In this document: positions 13,736 to 25,494 of the stretch, piece by piece
Layout: each line of letters opens with the position of its first letter
Position numbering within the stretch: position 1 is the first letter of the stretch
Assembly (NCBI RefSeq): GCF_023343835.1
Contig: NC_064433.1
Location: forward strand, 184,405,777-184,469,776
Origin: Lagopus muta
Lineage: Eukaryota > Chordata > Aves > Galliformes > Phasianidae
Reading direction: 5' to 3'
DNA: 64,000 nucleotides
The notes under the pieces: model-generated
The model's input: only the letters and a program-made list of their open reading frames with translations
Told to the model about the DNA's origin: nothing
The model's database searches: none
Translations under genes and position numbers: made by a program

Positions 13736-15265
13736 ATGGGCTGTTGTTTTTCTCCTTGATGATGGGAAGATCCTGGAGAAACCATCTCCTCTGTCTGGAG
13801 AAGTCAGGAGCGATCACTGCTCATTTGTCTGTCTTTTGTCAGGAGTTAAATTGAGTCTTCTTAGGCAGGAGCTTCATGTAGCCATGACTCACTCACCGGC
13901 TGGGATGTGCATGGACTTCTACCCTCTGCTGTTGGAAGGAAAGACTGCTACATTAGATATAAGGAACTTAGCAGCATTACAAACGTACCTTTAAATTGAA
14001 CCTGTTCTTCTGATTAATTGCATAGAAAGTTTCCCAATAGCAGAAAATATATCATTTAGCTTTGTACTGCATGCAGGCTGGTGCTCTCAGTATGTGCTGT
14101 TTGATGCATTAACTGTAAAGACATTTTTTTAAGGCTAAGAGAAGTGCAGACAGAAAAGAAGCAGACTTTGAAAAATCCCTTTTATTAAACCTCTAGTTTC
14201 TTGATATAACTGAATTCTGGGTACAATCCACTGAATTTGTAATGTTACCCAGAGAAGTTTTGCAGTTTACTGCGACAGAGCCTGTTTGCTGCAGAAAATA
14301 AAGCTGGAATTGTTCATTAGAATTGCTTTTGGCTAACAATAGAGTAGAAGGCAAATGTAATATAGCAATAAAGTCGTGGTCAAAATATGGTGATAAAAGT
14401 TTGGCTGACAGTATAAATAAGTTATTTGGTTATTCCATTAGAATTTAGTACAACAGCATCTTTAAAAGTGTTGTTCAAAGGATACATTTTGGAAAAAAAA
14501 AGGTTGGGAATTCAAAATATAGAGTATATAAAATAAGATGCATATAAAACAAAGACATTTCAAGAGGAATTTCATCTGAAAATTTCTCTGGAGTAAAAGG
14601 ACATAATTGTCACCAAATCAGCTTTGGAAAGATATGCAAGGCTGTAAGCTTTGAATGCAAATTGAAGCTCATTTGTTTTGTCCTCCTTCAAACGGGGATG
14701 GGAAGCAACAGCTTTGATTCGAGAAATACAAAGTTATTTACTTGTGCCTTCCTGTTTAGCAGATCTAAGACCTTGTAATAATTTAGAGGAACTGTTGGCA
14801 AGGTAACAAAGACGTAACAAACACTTTCTTGTCCATTAAAACCACATAAAGGAAGCAATAGGAATAGAAAATGTCCTAAATTGAAAAGGCACGTCTTTCT
14901 CCTCATGCAGAGAATCTCTGGAGCTACTCAATGCTATTGTCTGGTAGGGACTATGGATCATTTAGCTGTTGTTCAGACTCATTAACAGAGAAGGGAATCT
15001 TATGAAACTGAGAAGATATAACAAGAGAAGTGCCTACTTTTGATTACTCGGGCTTTACTGCCTAGACTTCCTGTCTCCCCTGGTGATCTAACAGGAGAAC
15101 CAGTGCCCAGTCATGATGCTCAGACCCTTAATGTTATCGGCATGCAGACCAGTTCCTGGTCTGAAATATCTTCAAACTCTGTGTACAACAGTAGATATGA
15201 GATCTCTCTCTCAAAAAAGTAAAGACTGTAGGCTGTGTTAAATGAAACTGGAGTTGTATCAGCTC

Positions 15266-15396
15266 ATATAATCATAGAATGGCTTGGGTTGGAAGGACAC
15301 CAAGGATCATCAAGTTCCAACCCCCTTCCACAGGCAGGGCCACCAGACTTCAGATCTGGTACTAAACCAGGTTGGCCAGGGCCCCATCCAACCAAA
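15266..15396 (-). mobile_element. CR1 LINE 3' end
   Basis: ATCATAGAATGGCTTGGGTT starts the antisense tail, followed by TCCAACCCCCTTCCACAGGC and the CTGGTACTAAACCAGG clause. It matches the copies at 50005 and 58455. Confidence 0.85.
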
Positions 15397-15875
15397 TAAA
15401 AAGCAGGAAAATAAGTCTAGTATTTTTAAGGGAAGAAATGGTAGACATTCATTGGACATTCAACTGATCACCTGTGGAAAATGTTCTTTTCTACCAAGGA
15501 GTGTTAGATTTTGGAAATGCAAATTAGGAAAGATCAGGGTTAGGAAAACTGCTTTGTGTGAAGGGGTTGCATGGTGGATGTGCTGACTTGCAGAAGCAAT
15601 CTTACTGCTTACAAGGTTTACAAAGGCTTTATTTGTTGGTTAATTGCCAAGTAATAATGTGGTTATTTTTGATAGCATTTTTTTATAGTATAATAACTCA
15701 GTGACATGAGGGCAGAGAAACCGGTAGAAAACAAAATGCAATAGAAATAAATGCAAAACCGGTATTTGAAGGAAGTTCTCTCAATTCACTCTTCAAATTC
15801 TGAAGTTTGTGGATACTACAGGTTATGCCTGATCCTTATCTCTAACTCTGGATCAATGAGTATCTATTACCCTTT

Positions 15876-15926
15876 CTATAATAATGTAATATATGTAATA
15901 TAATGTAATAATGTGTAATAATGTTG
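15876..15926. repeat. TAATG-rich imperfect repeat
   Basis: Repeated ATAATGTAATA motifs. Confidence 0.7.
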
Positions 15927-16435
15927 TAGTAAAGGCAGGCCACTGTTCTGTCAGTGCTCTCTCTGCACTGTTCCAACACAGCCACAGGGAACTGCTGACT
16001 GTGCACATCACTGCTCCGTACTGCAGTGACGGATGGTTGTGACTGGGAAGTCTGCAAGGTTGATGAGAACTGGAAAAAGACATTGAAGTAATTATATTTC
16101 TTTATAGCACTCATTTTGTAGGTGCTGAAGAGCAGTGGTTTGCTTCTTTTCCTTTCTTAAAATGTAGATTGTTCATTTAAATGGGTGGTTTTGGAAGAGG
16201 AAGATCAGCAGGAAAAAGAGTGCAAAAGAATGGGGGCCGGACAGGTATAGGAAGGGAGAGAAATCACAAATATCAGGTTTTATTTACTTCTCATTTTCTT
16301 CTTCTCATTTCTCTTCAGTTCCCCTTTCAGTTTTTAAAATTTTCCAAAGTTTGCACTGGCTGGACTCAGAAATGAGAAACTTCAAAAATAATGTGATAGT
16401 AAAATAAATGGGAGGATAAAACATCTGTTTGTATG

Positions 16436-16475
16436 TCTTAATGGTCCCTTCCAACCCAAACCATTCTATGATTGC
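16436..16475 (+). mobile_element. CR1 LINE tail scrap
   Basis: GGTCCCTTCCAACCCAAACC followed by ATTCTATGATTG marks the last 40 bp or so of a CR1 copy. Confidence 0.65.
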
Positions 16476-16935
16476 ATGCAGGGGGAGTGAATGTGGTGTG
16501 ATTAGTGTGAGCTCAGCTGCTAGCCTGAGAGGTTCATTTACAGCTTGAGAACTTAGGATCAAAGATCTCTGATTTATTTATGTCACTGAGCAAGGGAATG
16601 GGATTCTGCAGTAAAAACAAACTGAAAACAAGAACTGAACCCTCGCAAACCAAGAAGCTCAGCAAGAGGTCAGTCTGCCATTTAAAGATGGAAATACAAG
16701 GGGAATCAGTAAGTGCCTGAATAGACTGTATTAAGAACAGAGGGTTTGACATCTCCCGTGGCTGTGGCCACGTACCACACAACATGAACTCTGGGTCTGC
16801 AAAGACAAAGAAGTGTCAAAGAAGCTGCAGAGTCAGCAGCAAGTCAAGTGGCAGAGGAGTTAACTGCTGCAGGGAGAGGCACTTGTTCCAAATACCCACT
16901 GAGAGCATGCACATGCATAGCCCTGAAGTGTGTGT

Positions 16936-17186
16936 CTAGGATGAGAGGTAATGGCCTTAAGTTGCACCAAGGGAGGTTCAGATGGATATTAGGAAAACAT
17001 TCTTCTCCAAAGGAGTGGTGAGGCACTGGCACAGGCTGCCCAGGGAAGTGGTGGAGTCACAGTCCCTGGAGGTGTTAAAGAGAAGGGTAGATGTGACACT
17101 TAGGAACATGGTTATTGGGCATGGTATATCTGATGGTTGGACTAGATGATCTTTGTGGCCTTTTGCAGCCTTAATAATTCTATCCC
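16936..17186 (+). mobile_element. CR1 LINE, 3' ~250 bp
   Basis: It runs from AGGATGAGAGGTAATGGCCT through GGCACTGGCACAGGCTGCCC to TTGGACTAGATGATCTTTGT and a degraded AATTCTAT tail. The minus-strand frame ending at 16978 is partly antisense to this copy. Confidence 0.9.
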
Positions 17187-17988
17187 CACCAGTGATGAAG
17201 CAGAAACTGCACACCAGCACTAAGGGTGGGAGATTTACAGTTTTCTCAAATCCCAGGGAAAACAAGCTGTGATGAAAGGAAAATGCCATGTGAGGGTGCT
17301 GGGACAGCCTGTGCCCAGAGGCTTGGAGACTCCTTGAGATGTTCCAGAGAGTACCCAGGAGGTGAAATATTACTGAAGGCTTCTGAGGCACATCCAGATT
17401 GCTGGCCAAGACATGGTTCTGCTCAGTCATGTGAACTCTGCTAAAGATCCTTCTCTGATCCAAAGAGACCATGAGATGATGGAAGGAAAGGGAGAGGACT
17501 GGGGCCATCCATCTGTCCCCCCAGTGAAGGGACAAAGCACATCCACACAAAGATGCATCCAGTAGATAAATGGATGGCTGAGCATCTGGCACTATCAGGA
17601 GGGCTTCCACTGCTCCATCCAAGAACATGTAATGACTCATTCATTAACTGATGACAGTCCAAAATAAATGAAAGAGGTAGAGAAACTCTGAAGATCTCCT
17701 AGTAAAACTATTAAAGAGAATTTTAGTCCAGGAGGACCAAGAAAAACAATGGTGTAGATATGAGTAAAAACGGTGCTGACTTGGACAGGGGCTTATAAAC
17801 TAGAGGAAATATTTACTCACTACAGGGCTGTAGGAGATCAAAGGGGATCAAGGATACACTGTCCAGTGTTTAAGGTTTCTGTTTACATCAAAAGATGCAT
17901 GGGGAATAAATTGGTGAGCCTGAAATTTTTAATGCAGTTGATCAGAAAATGAGTTAATTTATAGCCTAGACTTGGTGAAAAAAATCTC

Positions 17989-18068
17989 ATAATTGGTGTA
18001 TAAATATATACACCAATTGTGTATATATTTATACACAATTATAAATAGCAATTTATATCAATTGCTAT
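17989..18068. repeat. AT-rich compound palindrome (three hairpins)
   Basis: Two adjacent hairpins (arms ATTGGTGTAT and AATTGTGTAT with their complements) together form a larger near-perfect palindrome at 17989-18042. A third hairpin (ATAGCAATT / AATTGCTAT) follows at 18045-18068. Confidence 0.8.
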
Positions 18069-21000
18069 AGTCCACGGGGAAAAGGAAGGAATTATTTCTT
18101 GCATATCAGAGACATGCTAGACCTGAGATCTTGAATACTGCAGGAGGAGAGGATGCTGAAAATCCCTGGGCAGTGGTGAAGAGGAAACTATAGATGACAC
18201 AAAAGTGGGTTACCCAGTGGGCACTGTGGATAAGACTTAGTGAGAAACAAGGATAAATCATCCAAGCACAAATCTGTTGAGGCTGGGAAACCTCCACAAG
18301 CCGTGAAAGGAATACAGGAAAACACAGATGTGACATTTGTTCTGTTAAACAGTTGTAGACAAGGACTGATCTTTGGATCTGACGACAAGAATGCACACTG
18401 GATGCTTCCTTACTGTTGAGGACAGGCCTTGTTTAGGACAGATGGGCCCTGACTGCACTTGGCCCTGGGTCCACTTTAACCCTTCGTGGTGCAAGGCATA
18501 ATTGGGATTCCATATGGCATCTTTCTTTGCAGTCCAATGTGTCTGAAATAATACAAGGGCTGAGCTATAGCTCACCAGGCTGGTGCTTTTATAGCGTGAA
18601 AATGAGAGCACATGCTGCTTACCCTGCAGGTGGCATAGGAATGTGGAGGCTGTCAAAAACAGAGCACAGAGTCATTTGTCAGATGGGGTTTAGGTTAGCC
18701 TTTTCCTCAATTGGAAGAACAGCAAAATCCAGGTGGATTCTTAAGCAATGTTTTCTTGAAATTCTGTGATTTACTGGCAAGAAAAGAAGGGGTAAAGGGA
18801 GACAAGACAGGAAAGAACATTTTAAATCATCTTTGAAAATAAAAATAAAAAAAATAATAAAAATACACTTAATTATTGCTCAGTGGCACATTTTAAAAGG
18901 GGAAAAAAAGGTGATTTTCTACCAAACCATTTTGGTAAACAAATTTATGCGGGAAATTATGTTGGTTGGAAAGCCTCAAACAACATGCAGATATGAATGT
19001 CCCTAAAATGTGAAGAATACTTACTTTCCCACTTCATAGTTTACCCTTTGAACATTTTCTAGTTTGAATTTCTTCTAAGTTTTCTATACTTGCATTTCTT
19101 GCAGGACGTCAGAAAACTGACCCAACTTATCAACTCGAAATAGGACATATGAAAACCTACATCTTTTCCTGGTTTGGGGATAAAGAATGATTACCAGGGT
19201 CTGGGAGTTCAGTCTGTGTTTGGTGAATTTGCAGTTTGCTATGTTCATTTATTCTATTTTTAATGTGCAGTCAAAGTGTCTATAGGGCCCGCAGGGGAGC
19301 TTTACTATTTTTCCATAATTCTGAGCAAATAAATAAACTAACTAAATAGAGGAACCAAGAAAACCAGAGGTGATTTTGTATTTAGCTACTGTGGAGCACT
19401 GAAGTATGATCAAATCCCTCGAGGCTTGGGTATATTTCCTCGTGTAATCATACTGCACAGTACTGCTACAGACCAATGGATTTTTCTCCTAGCTCCAAAG
19501 TAAACTATCAATCACCTTCATTTCAAATAAATGGAAATTGGCTTGGCTCCCATTCAGCACACTAATCCTCCTTTCAGAGGATGAAAGTCCTTTCTCCATT
19601 AGCACAGCAAATGCCCATTTCTGTAAGAGCGTAACTCCCACCGACTCACCTCCCTGGACTCCCTTGCTGCCAAAGCGCCATCCCTCGGCCTGCACGGCAC
19701 TATTGTGTGCTAGAAGAGAACTGGGACCACTGAATCAGTTGGAGTGCTCCTCTGAGAGCCTTTTTGTTTTGCCCACCCCACAATGTCCATGGGCACCCTG
19801 AGACTTCGAAGCTATCGCTGCTGTACTGTCTGGAGTCTGCCTTCCCCAAAGCATGTCTTCTCACCCAAGGCTGTCTTCTTACTGATGCTCAGGCAGCCCT
19901 GGGAAGTAGCTTAAAATACATCAATGTGCTCGTCTACCATCAGACGTGTGGGTGTGACATCTTTGTGACTCTTTAATAACCTACTTATCTTTTGAGAGGG
20001 TCAATGTATTCCTTGGATGAAAGGGCAACCCTGCTTTCTCTAACAGTTTTCCAGGTGAGAAATCTCCAGATTTATCTCCAGTATTTTTAAAATTATCTCA
20101 TGTACATTGCATGACAGATATGTAATTCCTTACTAAATTGTTTGGTCTTCTTCAAGAAAATCTGTACCATCCATGGCACAGAACATCACTTTCAGTTTGA
20201 GGCTTTGCAGAAAAGAGTGTGTCTCTTAGTATATGACAGTCTTACATCTGTTCAATTTTTGAAGCCTGTATTTCGGAAAATTTGTATAATTCAGAATGTG
20301 GCACCAGATGCTTTTCCCTGTTTTAGAAACTGGGTGATTGAGACTAACACAAACTGTAGTGACAGTAGCAGAAATCCACCCCTTTCCTCTCTTAGCAAGA
20401 GACTGAGACAATCCCTTACGTGACTGGTATCTTTGTGCCATAGTGCAGTAGTCTGAAGAACAGATTATTTAACAGTTTCTTCTGTGAAGAGTATTTTATT
20501 GTCATTAAAATAACTTTATTTCTACACTCAGTAGGGAAGCAAGCTCAATATTTTGTTGGGAAGATTCACATTTGGCAAACATCTTGCTGAGGATTGCTGC
20601 TGGTTCAATGCTTTCTTTCGAGTGCAAAGGCTACGATACCGCTGTCTGCTACTAAGGATAATGCCTCTTGCATAGCAAAGTGCACACTTGACTTGTGTGC
20701 ATTTAAAGCAAGGTAATTATGAAAGAACATGCATACACCCCTTGGAGATTATGCAACACTTTATGCTTTGCTGATAAACTCTACAGGCTCCACTGTACCT
20801 CTGCTTCAAGGCACAGTTTTAGAATTGACATACACAAACCAGACACGTCTAAATGGAGTGCTATAAGCACAGTGGTTTGCTAGTTCATGTCTCAAAACTG
20901 CATATATCCTGTTTGTGTCTGGTCATTTGAGATAGAACTAATCTCTTGCTTTAACAAGGGTTTTCTTTATGGGGTTCTACTTACACAATACTTGAAAGTA

Positions 21001-21148
21001 AAGCTAAAGGAAAAGTACAGTTGTGTTTACATGAAGAATAAGGATGCTTGGCCCACATTATATCCATATAGTAATTATTACTCCTACTCCTCTGCCTCAA
21101 AGACAGATAAGGTTATTATTGTGTAGAACTTGCTGCCTGCAAAGCCAG

Positions 21149-21178
21149 AAACAAAAACAAAACAAAACAAAACAAAAA
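21149..21178. repeat. (AAAAC)n microsatellite
   Basis: Five AAAAC units plus partial ones. Confidence 0.85.
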
Positions 21179-21424
21179 GCTGTTTGGAGAGAAAAGAGAT
21201 ACAAGAAAGAAACACGGGAAAGTGTCCAATTTGCTTTTCCACATTTCTAAACAATTTTGTGCAGATATACTTCTAGAAAACAAGGCTTGGGACAGACATC
21301 CTGCCAAATGGTTACACTGGTGAACATACTGAAAAGCAAATTTCCAAATTCTCAAGATCATTCTAGAAGGTGAATTTTTAGTTTTTAGACAAGTGACCAA
21401 ATTTATTCTTGTATATCTGAGGCT

Positions 21425-21507
21425 CCTTCTGTTATTGGAGGTTGAGCTAGATGATCTCCTGAGGTCGTTTCCAACCTTCACAATTCTCTGTGATAGTACT
21501 GAATATT
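21425..21507 (+). mobile_element. CR1 LINE 3' tail fragment
   Basis: GAGCTAGATGATCTCCTGAG, TTTCCAACCTTCACAATTCT and CTGTGAT match the CR1 3' terminus. Confidence 0.7.
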
Positions 21508-22227
21508 CCTCCCTTACTAAACCAGTGCGTGGAGCACCTTTTTCATGCTCTGATTTGCTCCCTTCCTCTACATCATTTATAAGCATTGGTGTCTTATCTG
21601 TCCCAAGTAATGATTCTAGGGAGATAGACTAAATGATCCTCAAGATATCTTTCAATCTGTCAAGAAAAAGAATGCAAGAATTTGGCCTAAATTCATAGTT
21701 CCTACAAGCTGAAATTAAAATATAATGACAAAAGTAGAAGCAGGAAATAAAATGGCAAATCACTCATTCGTTGCATTCTCAATTATCTCTGATGTACAAA
21801 AATGCCATGAAGGAATTACTTTTTATCACATTTTTGGTTAAATGAAGCACACATTCTAATTCAGTGTTATAATGACAAAAGGTCAAAGCAATCAAGTATT
21901 ATCTTTACTCACAGTGTAATTTACCTATCCTTATAAAAAGAGCTGGTTCTGCCAGCCCTCCTCCCTCACTATCGGTGATAAGGAAATTAAGCAATTGTTT
22001 TGAATGGAAGAAATAGCAAATGACATATTACAGCTAATTAAGATATTGATTGAACACTTGTCCCCAGGGAGAATTGAGCAGGATGCAAAGCCTTTAAAAA
22101 TAAACAAATAAACAAACAAAAATCTTTATTTGTAAAACATACGTATTTATTCACAGTGAGTAGGCGTTGGCTTTGTCTCAGATGGTGCAGATGGTGCTTC
22201 TGGCTGAGCTGGGCTGGCAGAGTCTCA

Positions 22228-22395
22228 TCCTCAGTCCTTTGTGGACTGTCCCTCAAAGGGTCTGTAGTAGGACCATTGCTATTTAATATCTTCATCAGTG
22301 GCATAGACATAGGCATAGACATAGACAGTGGGATTGAGTGCACACTCATTAACTTTGCAAATGACAGCAATCTGAGAGCTATGGTCATCCAGATG
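22228..22395 (+). mobile_element. CR1 reverse-transcriptase fragment
   Basis: The plus frame reads SLKGSVVGPLLFNIFI followed by GIECTLINFAND, the CR1 ORF2 reverse-transcriptase block around the catalytic region. The expected D-D pair at the active site is decayed (FAND). At 22301-22327 an in-frame CATAGACATAGG-type tandem duplication has expanded the linker. No intact enzyme is encoded. Confidence 0.75.
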
Positions 22396-22526
22396 ATGGA
22401 TGATTCTATGGTTCTGATTCCATAATCCTATGAAGGTGTTAAATTCGTAGACAAAAAAGAAATCTGCTTTAAGGATACTATTGTTTATTCCACTTTGTGT
22501 CTTTCTGTTGAAAAAAAATTTACAAT

Positions 22527-22553
22527 AAAAAAAAAAAAAAAAAAAAAAAAAAA
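22527..22553. repeat. Poly(A) run of 27
   Basis: Pure A-run, preceded by AATTTACAAT. No retrotransposed gene is recognised upstream of it. Confidence 0.9.
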
Positions 22554-25417
22554 CCCACCTGAAAACACACACAAACAAAACACAAAAGAAGTAACAAAGT
22601 CTGTATGGATATTAACTTTTCAGTACAATGCCATTACTAGGGAAAAAATGTGCAACATAACAACTCCCATTCCATAGTTAATAGGTAAAGAGCTATTAGA
22701 GAATGAAGTTGAGCTTATACAATCAGAAAAGGTCCTCAATGCGTGTAGGGGGTGAAGGTCATTAAGTTTTCCTAATGGTTTAGCACATTATTTGACCATT
22801 TCAGTGGAGTCAGACTATCATACATTTACAACCAGATTTTAAAATTTGGAGACAGCAATTTTCAGAAAGACTTCCCAACTTGCTTCAACTGGAGTACCAG
22901 GAGTTTTACACTGATATTACTCAGTTCAAAAGTAGACTAAAACATCTGAGCATTCTCAATAACCGAGCTGATCTGAAAAGTCTTTTCCCAGAATGGCTGC
23001 TGACTGAGCAACAACCCCAAACACAACAAGAAGTTAGAAACTAGTGTGCATCATAGGGTCAGATGGGAGGACCTCTCGCCACCACCACAACCCATAAAAG
23101 CCTTCAGACATGTATGAGTCAAGTCTTTTTAATACCACATATGTCTCCTTGAAAGGCGTATGGCAAAGCATGTGGGATAACGAGGGACAAGATTCAGTAG
23201 CCCGGGCATCTGTTTTTCAGGCATGTGTTCCCTTAGTCCTTTGGAAGATTACTGAGAACCAAGCACATAAGAATCTGTTGTATGCACGTAATTTATATCT
23301 TACTGTCATATCCAGGTCCCTAAATAAATGTCCTGATTATGAGCCACAATGAATAACACTCCTTTTTTGCTTAAGTACTGAGATGCCTGAATTGTGGAGT
23401 CAGAAAAATTATCCTTTTTTTCCCTCAATGTCTGGACAGAGTCATTCAGATTGGGATAGGATAACATGGTTTTTATCAGTGCAGATGCATGTGAAGTATG
23501 TTCAGAGAGAGAAGAGAGAGAACTGTTCTTATGCTAACTCACCCTGCCCAAAGCTACTGGAAATTTCATAAAAAGAAATATGCTCTAAATTTCCATTTTG
23601 TCTCATTTTTTTTGGAATAGTTAGTAGTGAGAAGAGCATTCTTTGGATGATCACAAGTATTTTTATAGTCACTAGCAAGAACATTCATTGTTGGCAATCT
23701 GAGGAAGTGATCAGACAAAAAGCAAGATAAAGGAACTGCTCTGAAATCAGAGATGTAAATGAGCACTGGAATTGCAGTATGAAAACACTGAGCAGTTTAT
23801 AATCCTGTGTACCACCAGTACATTATTTTTGTTGCATAGTGAGAGCAGGAGAGAAACTTAGGTTTCTAAAATCAAACCAGCTGTATACTAAGCAGTGAGA
23901 TGTTTGCCAAGACAATGCAACTATTTCTTGTTTTCCCAGCTGTAGATATCTGCAGATGTCTGATGCAATCTCCTCCCTGCACATGACTTGGGGTTCTGGT
24001 CTAATCATTACTGTCTCATCCAGTATTGGTTCTGTTGCTTTGCAGGAGGGCTTTCTACCTACTAGTTATGGGCTTTCAGGTTAATTTCAGGCTAATGAAT
24101 TTTTCTGATAAATAGTGAATATGAATAAAGCCACTTATCCTATTATTTTTAGGCATAGTAAGAGGTTATTTCTTCCCTTACTCAAAAGTTAATCTGGCAG
24201 GAAGCTCTGTAGGACAAAGCTCTCTTTTGCTCTTTGTTTGTACTGCAGCACCTTACTCTCTTCTGGATATAACTAGACCCCCGAATGCTGCAAAAACGGA
24301 AGAAAAAAATCTTGTAAAGGCCAAGGAGTCACAAAAATAAGACAGTTTTCAAAGGTTTTCAGGATGGTCATAACAGAAGGATGTAAATATTGGGCTAGAA
24401 ATGCCATTTACTTCTGTGTTTTGCTATAAGAATTCCAAGCCACTTATTGCTTCTATGTCAGAGCTGGGGAAGAAGTGCAATCACTTTCCTCTACAGGACT
24501 GCAGCTCCTCTGCTCTTCCTGTTTCTGGCAGTGCATCTCCTTCACTTGTGCTGTCCTTTAGAGGTTCAAAGCCATGGCATTTTGGCACCTTTGCAATCCA
24601 GGTTCCCATCTCTCAGCCAGAGCTTATCTTTAAAACAAATACATGTTAATTCTTGGAGTTTGGATCAAGACCTGAACTCTGCCTTTATCTTGTTACCAAA
24701 GAGACAAAAAAGATCTATGGCATTCTATTGTATCACTAGCAGTTCAGTCCAATAGAACATCATTTGTTCTTTGCATCCTTTTGTCCCTTTGTAATCAATG
24801 TTTTTGAGTTAAAAGTTGTGGGAAAAGACTCATCTTACACAGTAGGACCTGGAAAGTCTTGTCTGGAGCAGATGATAATGATTTACAGCCCACTCCAGAA
24901 GGGTGAAAAACGGATGTATTTGATGCCATTTGAAGATCTCAGGACATCTCTGTCTCACTGGTGAACAGCAGCAAGTAAGAATGTGATTTGACTAGCTGGT
25001 TTCACTGCTGGAGCACTTCTCAGTCATGAGAACAAAATGAGAGTTTTTACTCTGGAAGGGAATTTGAAAGTCTGCCTGATATTTAATATCTAGTGGATGA
25101 AGAGGATGGGACAGAAGTACGCAAGCAGAATTCCATCAGACAAACCCTTTGGTACATCAGATATGTCATGGACTAAATTTGTCTTTATTAAAGTTCAACA
25201 ACTGCAACATTAGATAGTATGTCAACAGCTTTTTGTGGTGTATTGAAATTGGATGTATTTTATTGCAGTAGAAGTTGTTTTCTGTTTGACAAAACAAGAG
25301 ATATTGCTTATGTCATAAATTCATGAAAAAAAAACCAAAACATCTTGAAGAACCTGCAAGACGGTCAAAGGGCAAAATGCTGTGTAAAGACCATGGTTTT
25401 ATTTTTTTGGGGGGAGC

Positions 25418-25494
25418 TATTGGGAATAGGTGAACGGTTGGACTGGATGATCTTTTAGGTCTTTTCCAACCTTGGTGATTCTATGATTCTATGA
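25418..25494 (+). mobile_element. CR1 LINE 3' tail fragment
   Basis: GGTTGGACTGGATGATCTTT, TTTTCCAACCTTGGTGATTC and a double ATTCTATG tail are seen. Confidence 0.85.

Larger units (their letters stand above)
13736..16435. other. Gene-free stretch with one CR1 end
   Basis: Apart from the CR1 end at 15266 and the TAATG-rich repeat I see only unique-looking AT-rich sequence. Confidence 0.55.
17187..21424. other. Gene-free stretch with compound palindrome
   Basis: The 220-codon minus frame at 16978-17640 is partly antisense CR1 and shows no domain. The rest is unassigned apart from the palindrome at 17989. Confidence 0.5.

Noticed and set aside
16978..17640. 220-codon open frame on the minus strand
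   Set aside because: Its C-terminal quarter is antisense to a CR1 copy, the rest has no recognisable domain, and no splice or promoter context supports it.
21116..21586. 156-codon minus-strand frame
   Set aside because: It overlaps a CR1 tail and the (AAAAC)n tract, with no recognisable domain.
22527..22553. Poly(A) run as the end of a processed pseudogene
   Set aside because: No coding remnant is recognised on either strand next to it.
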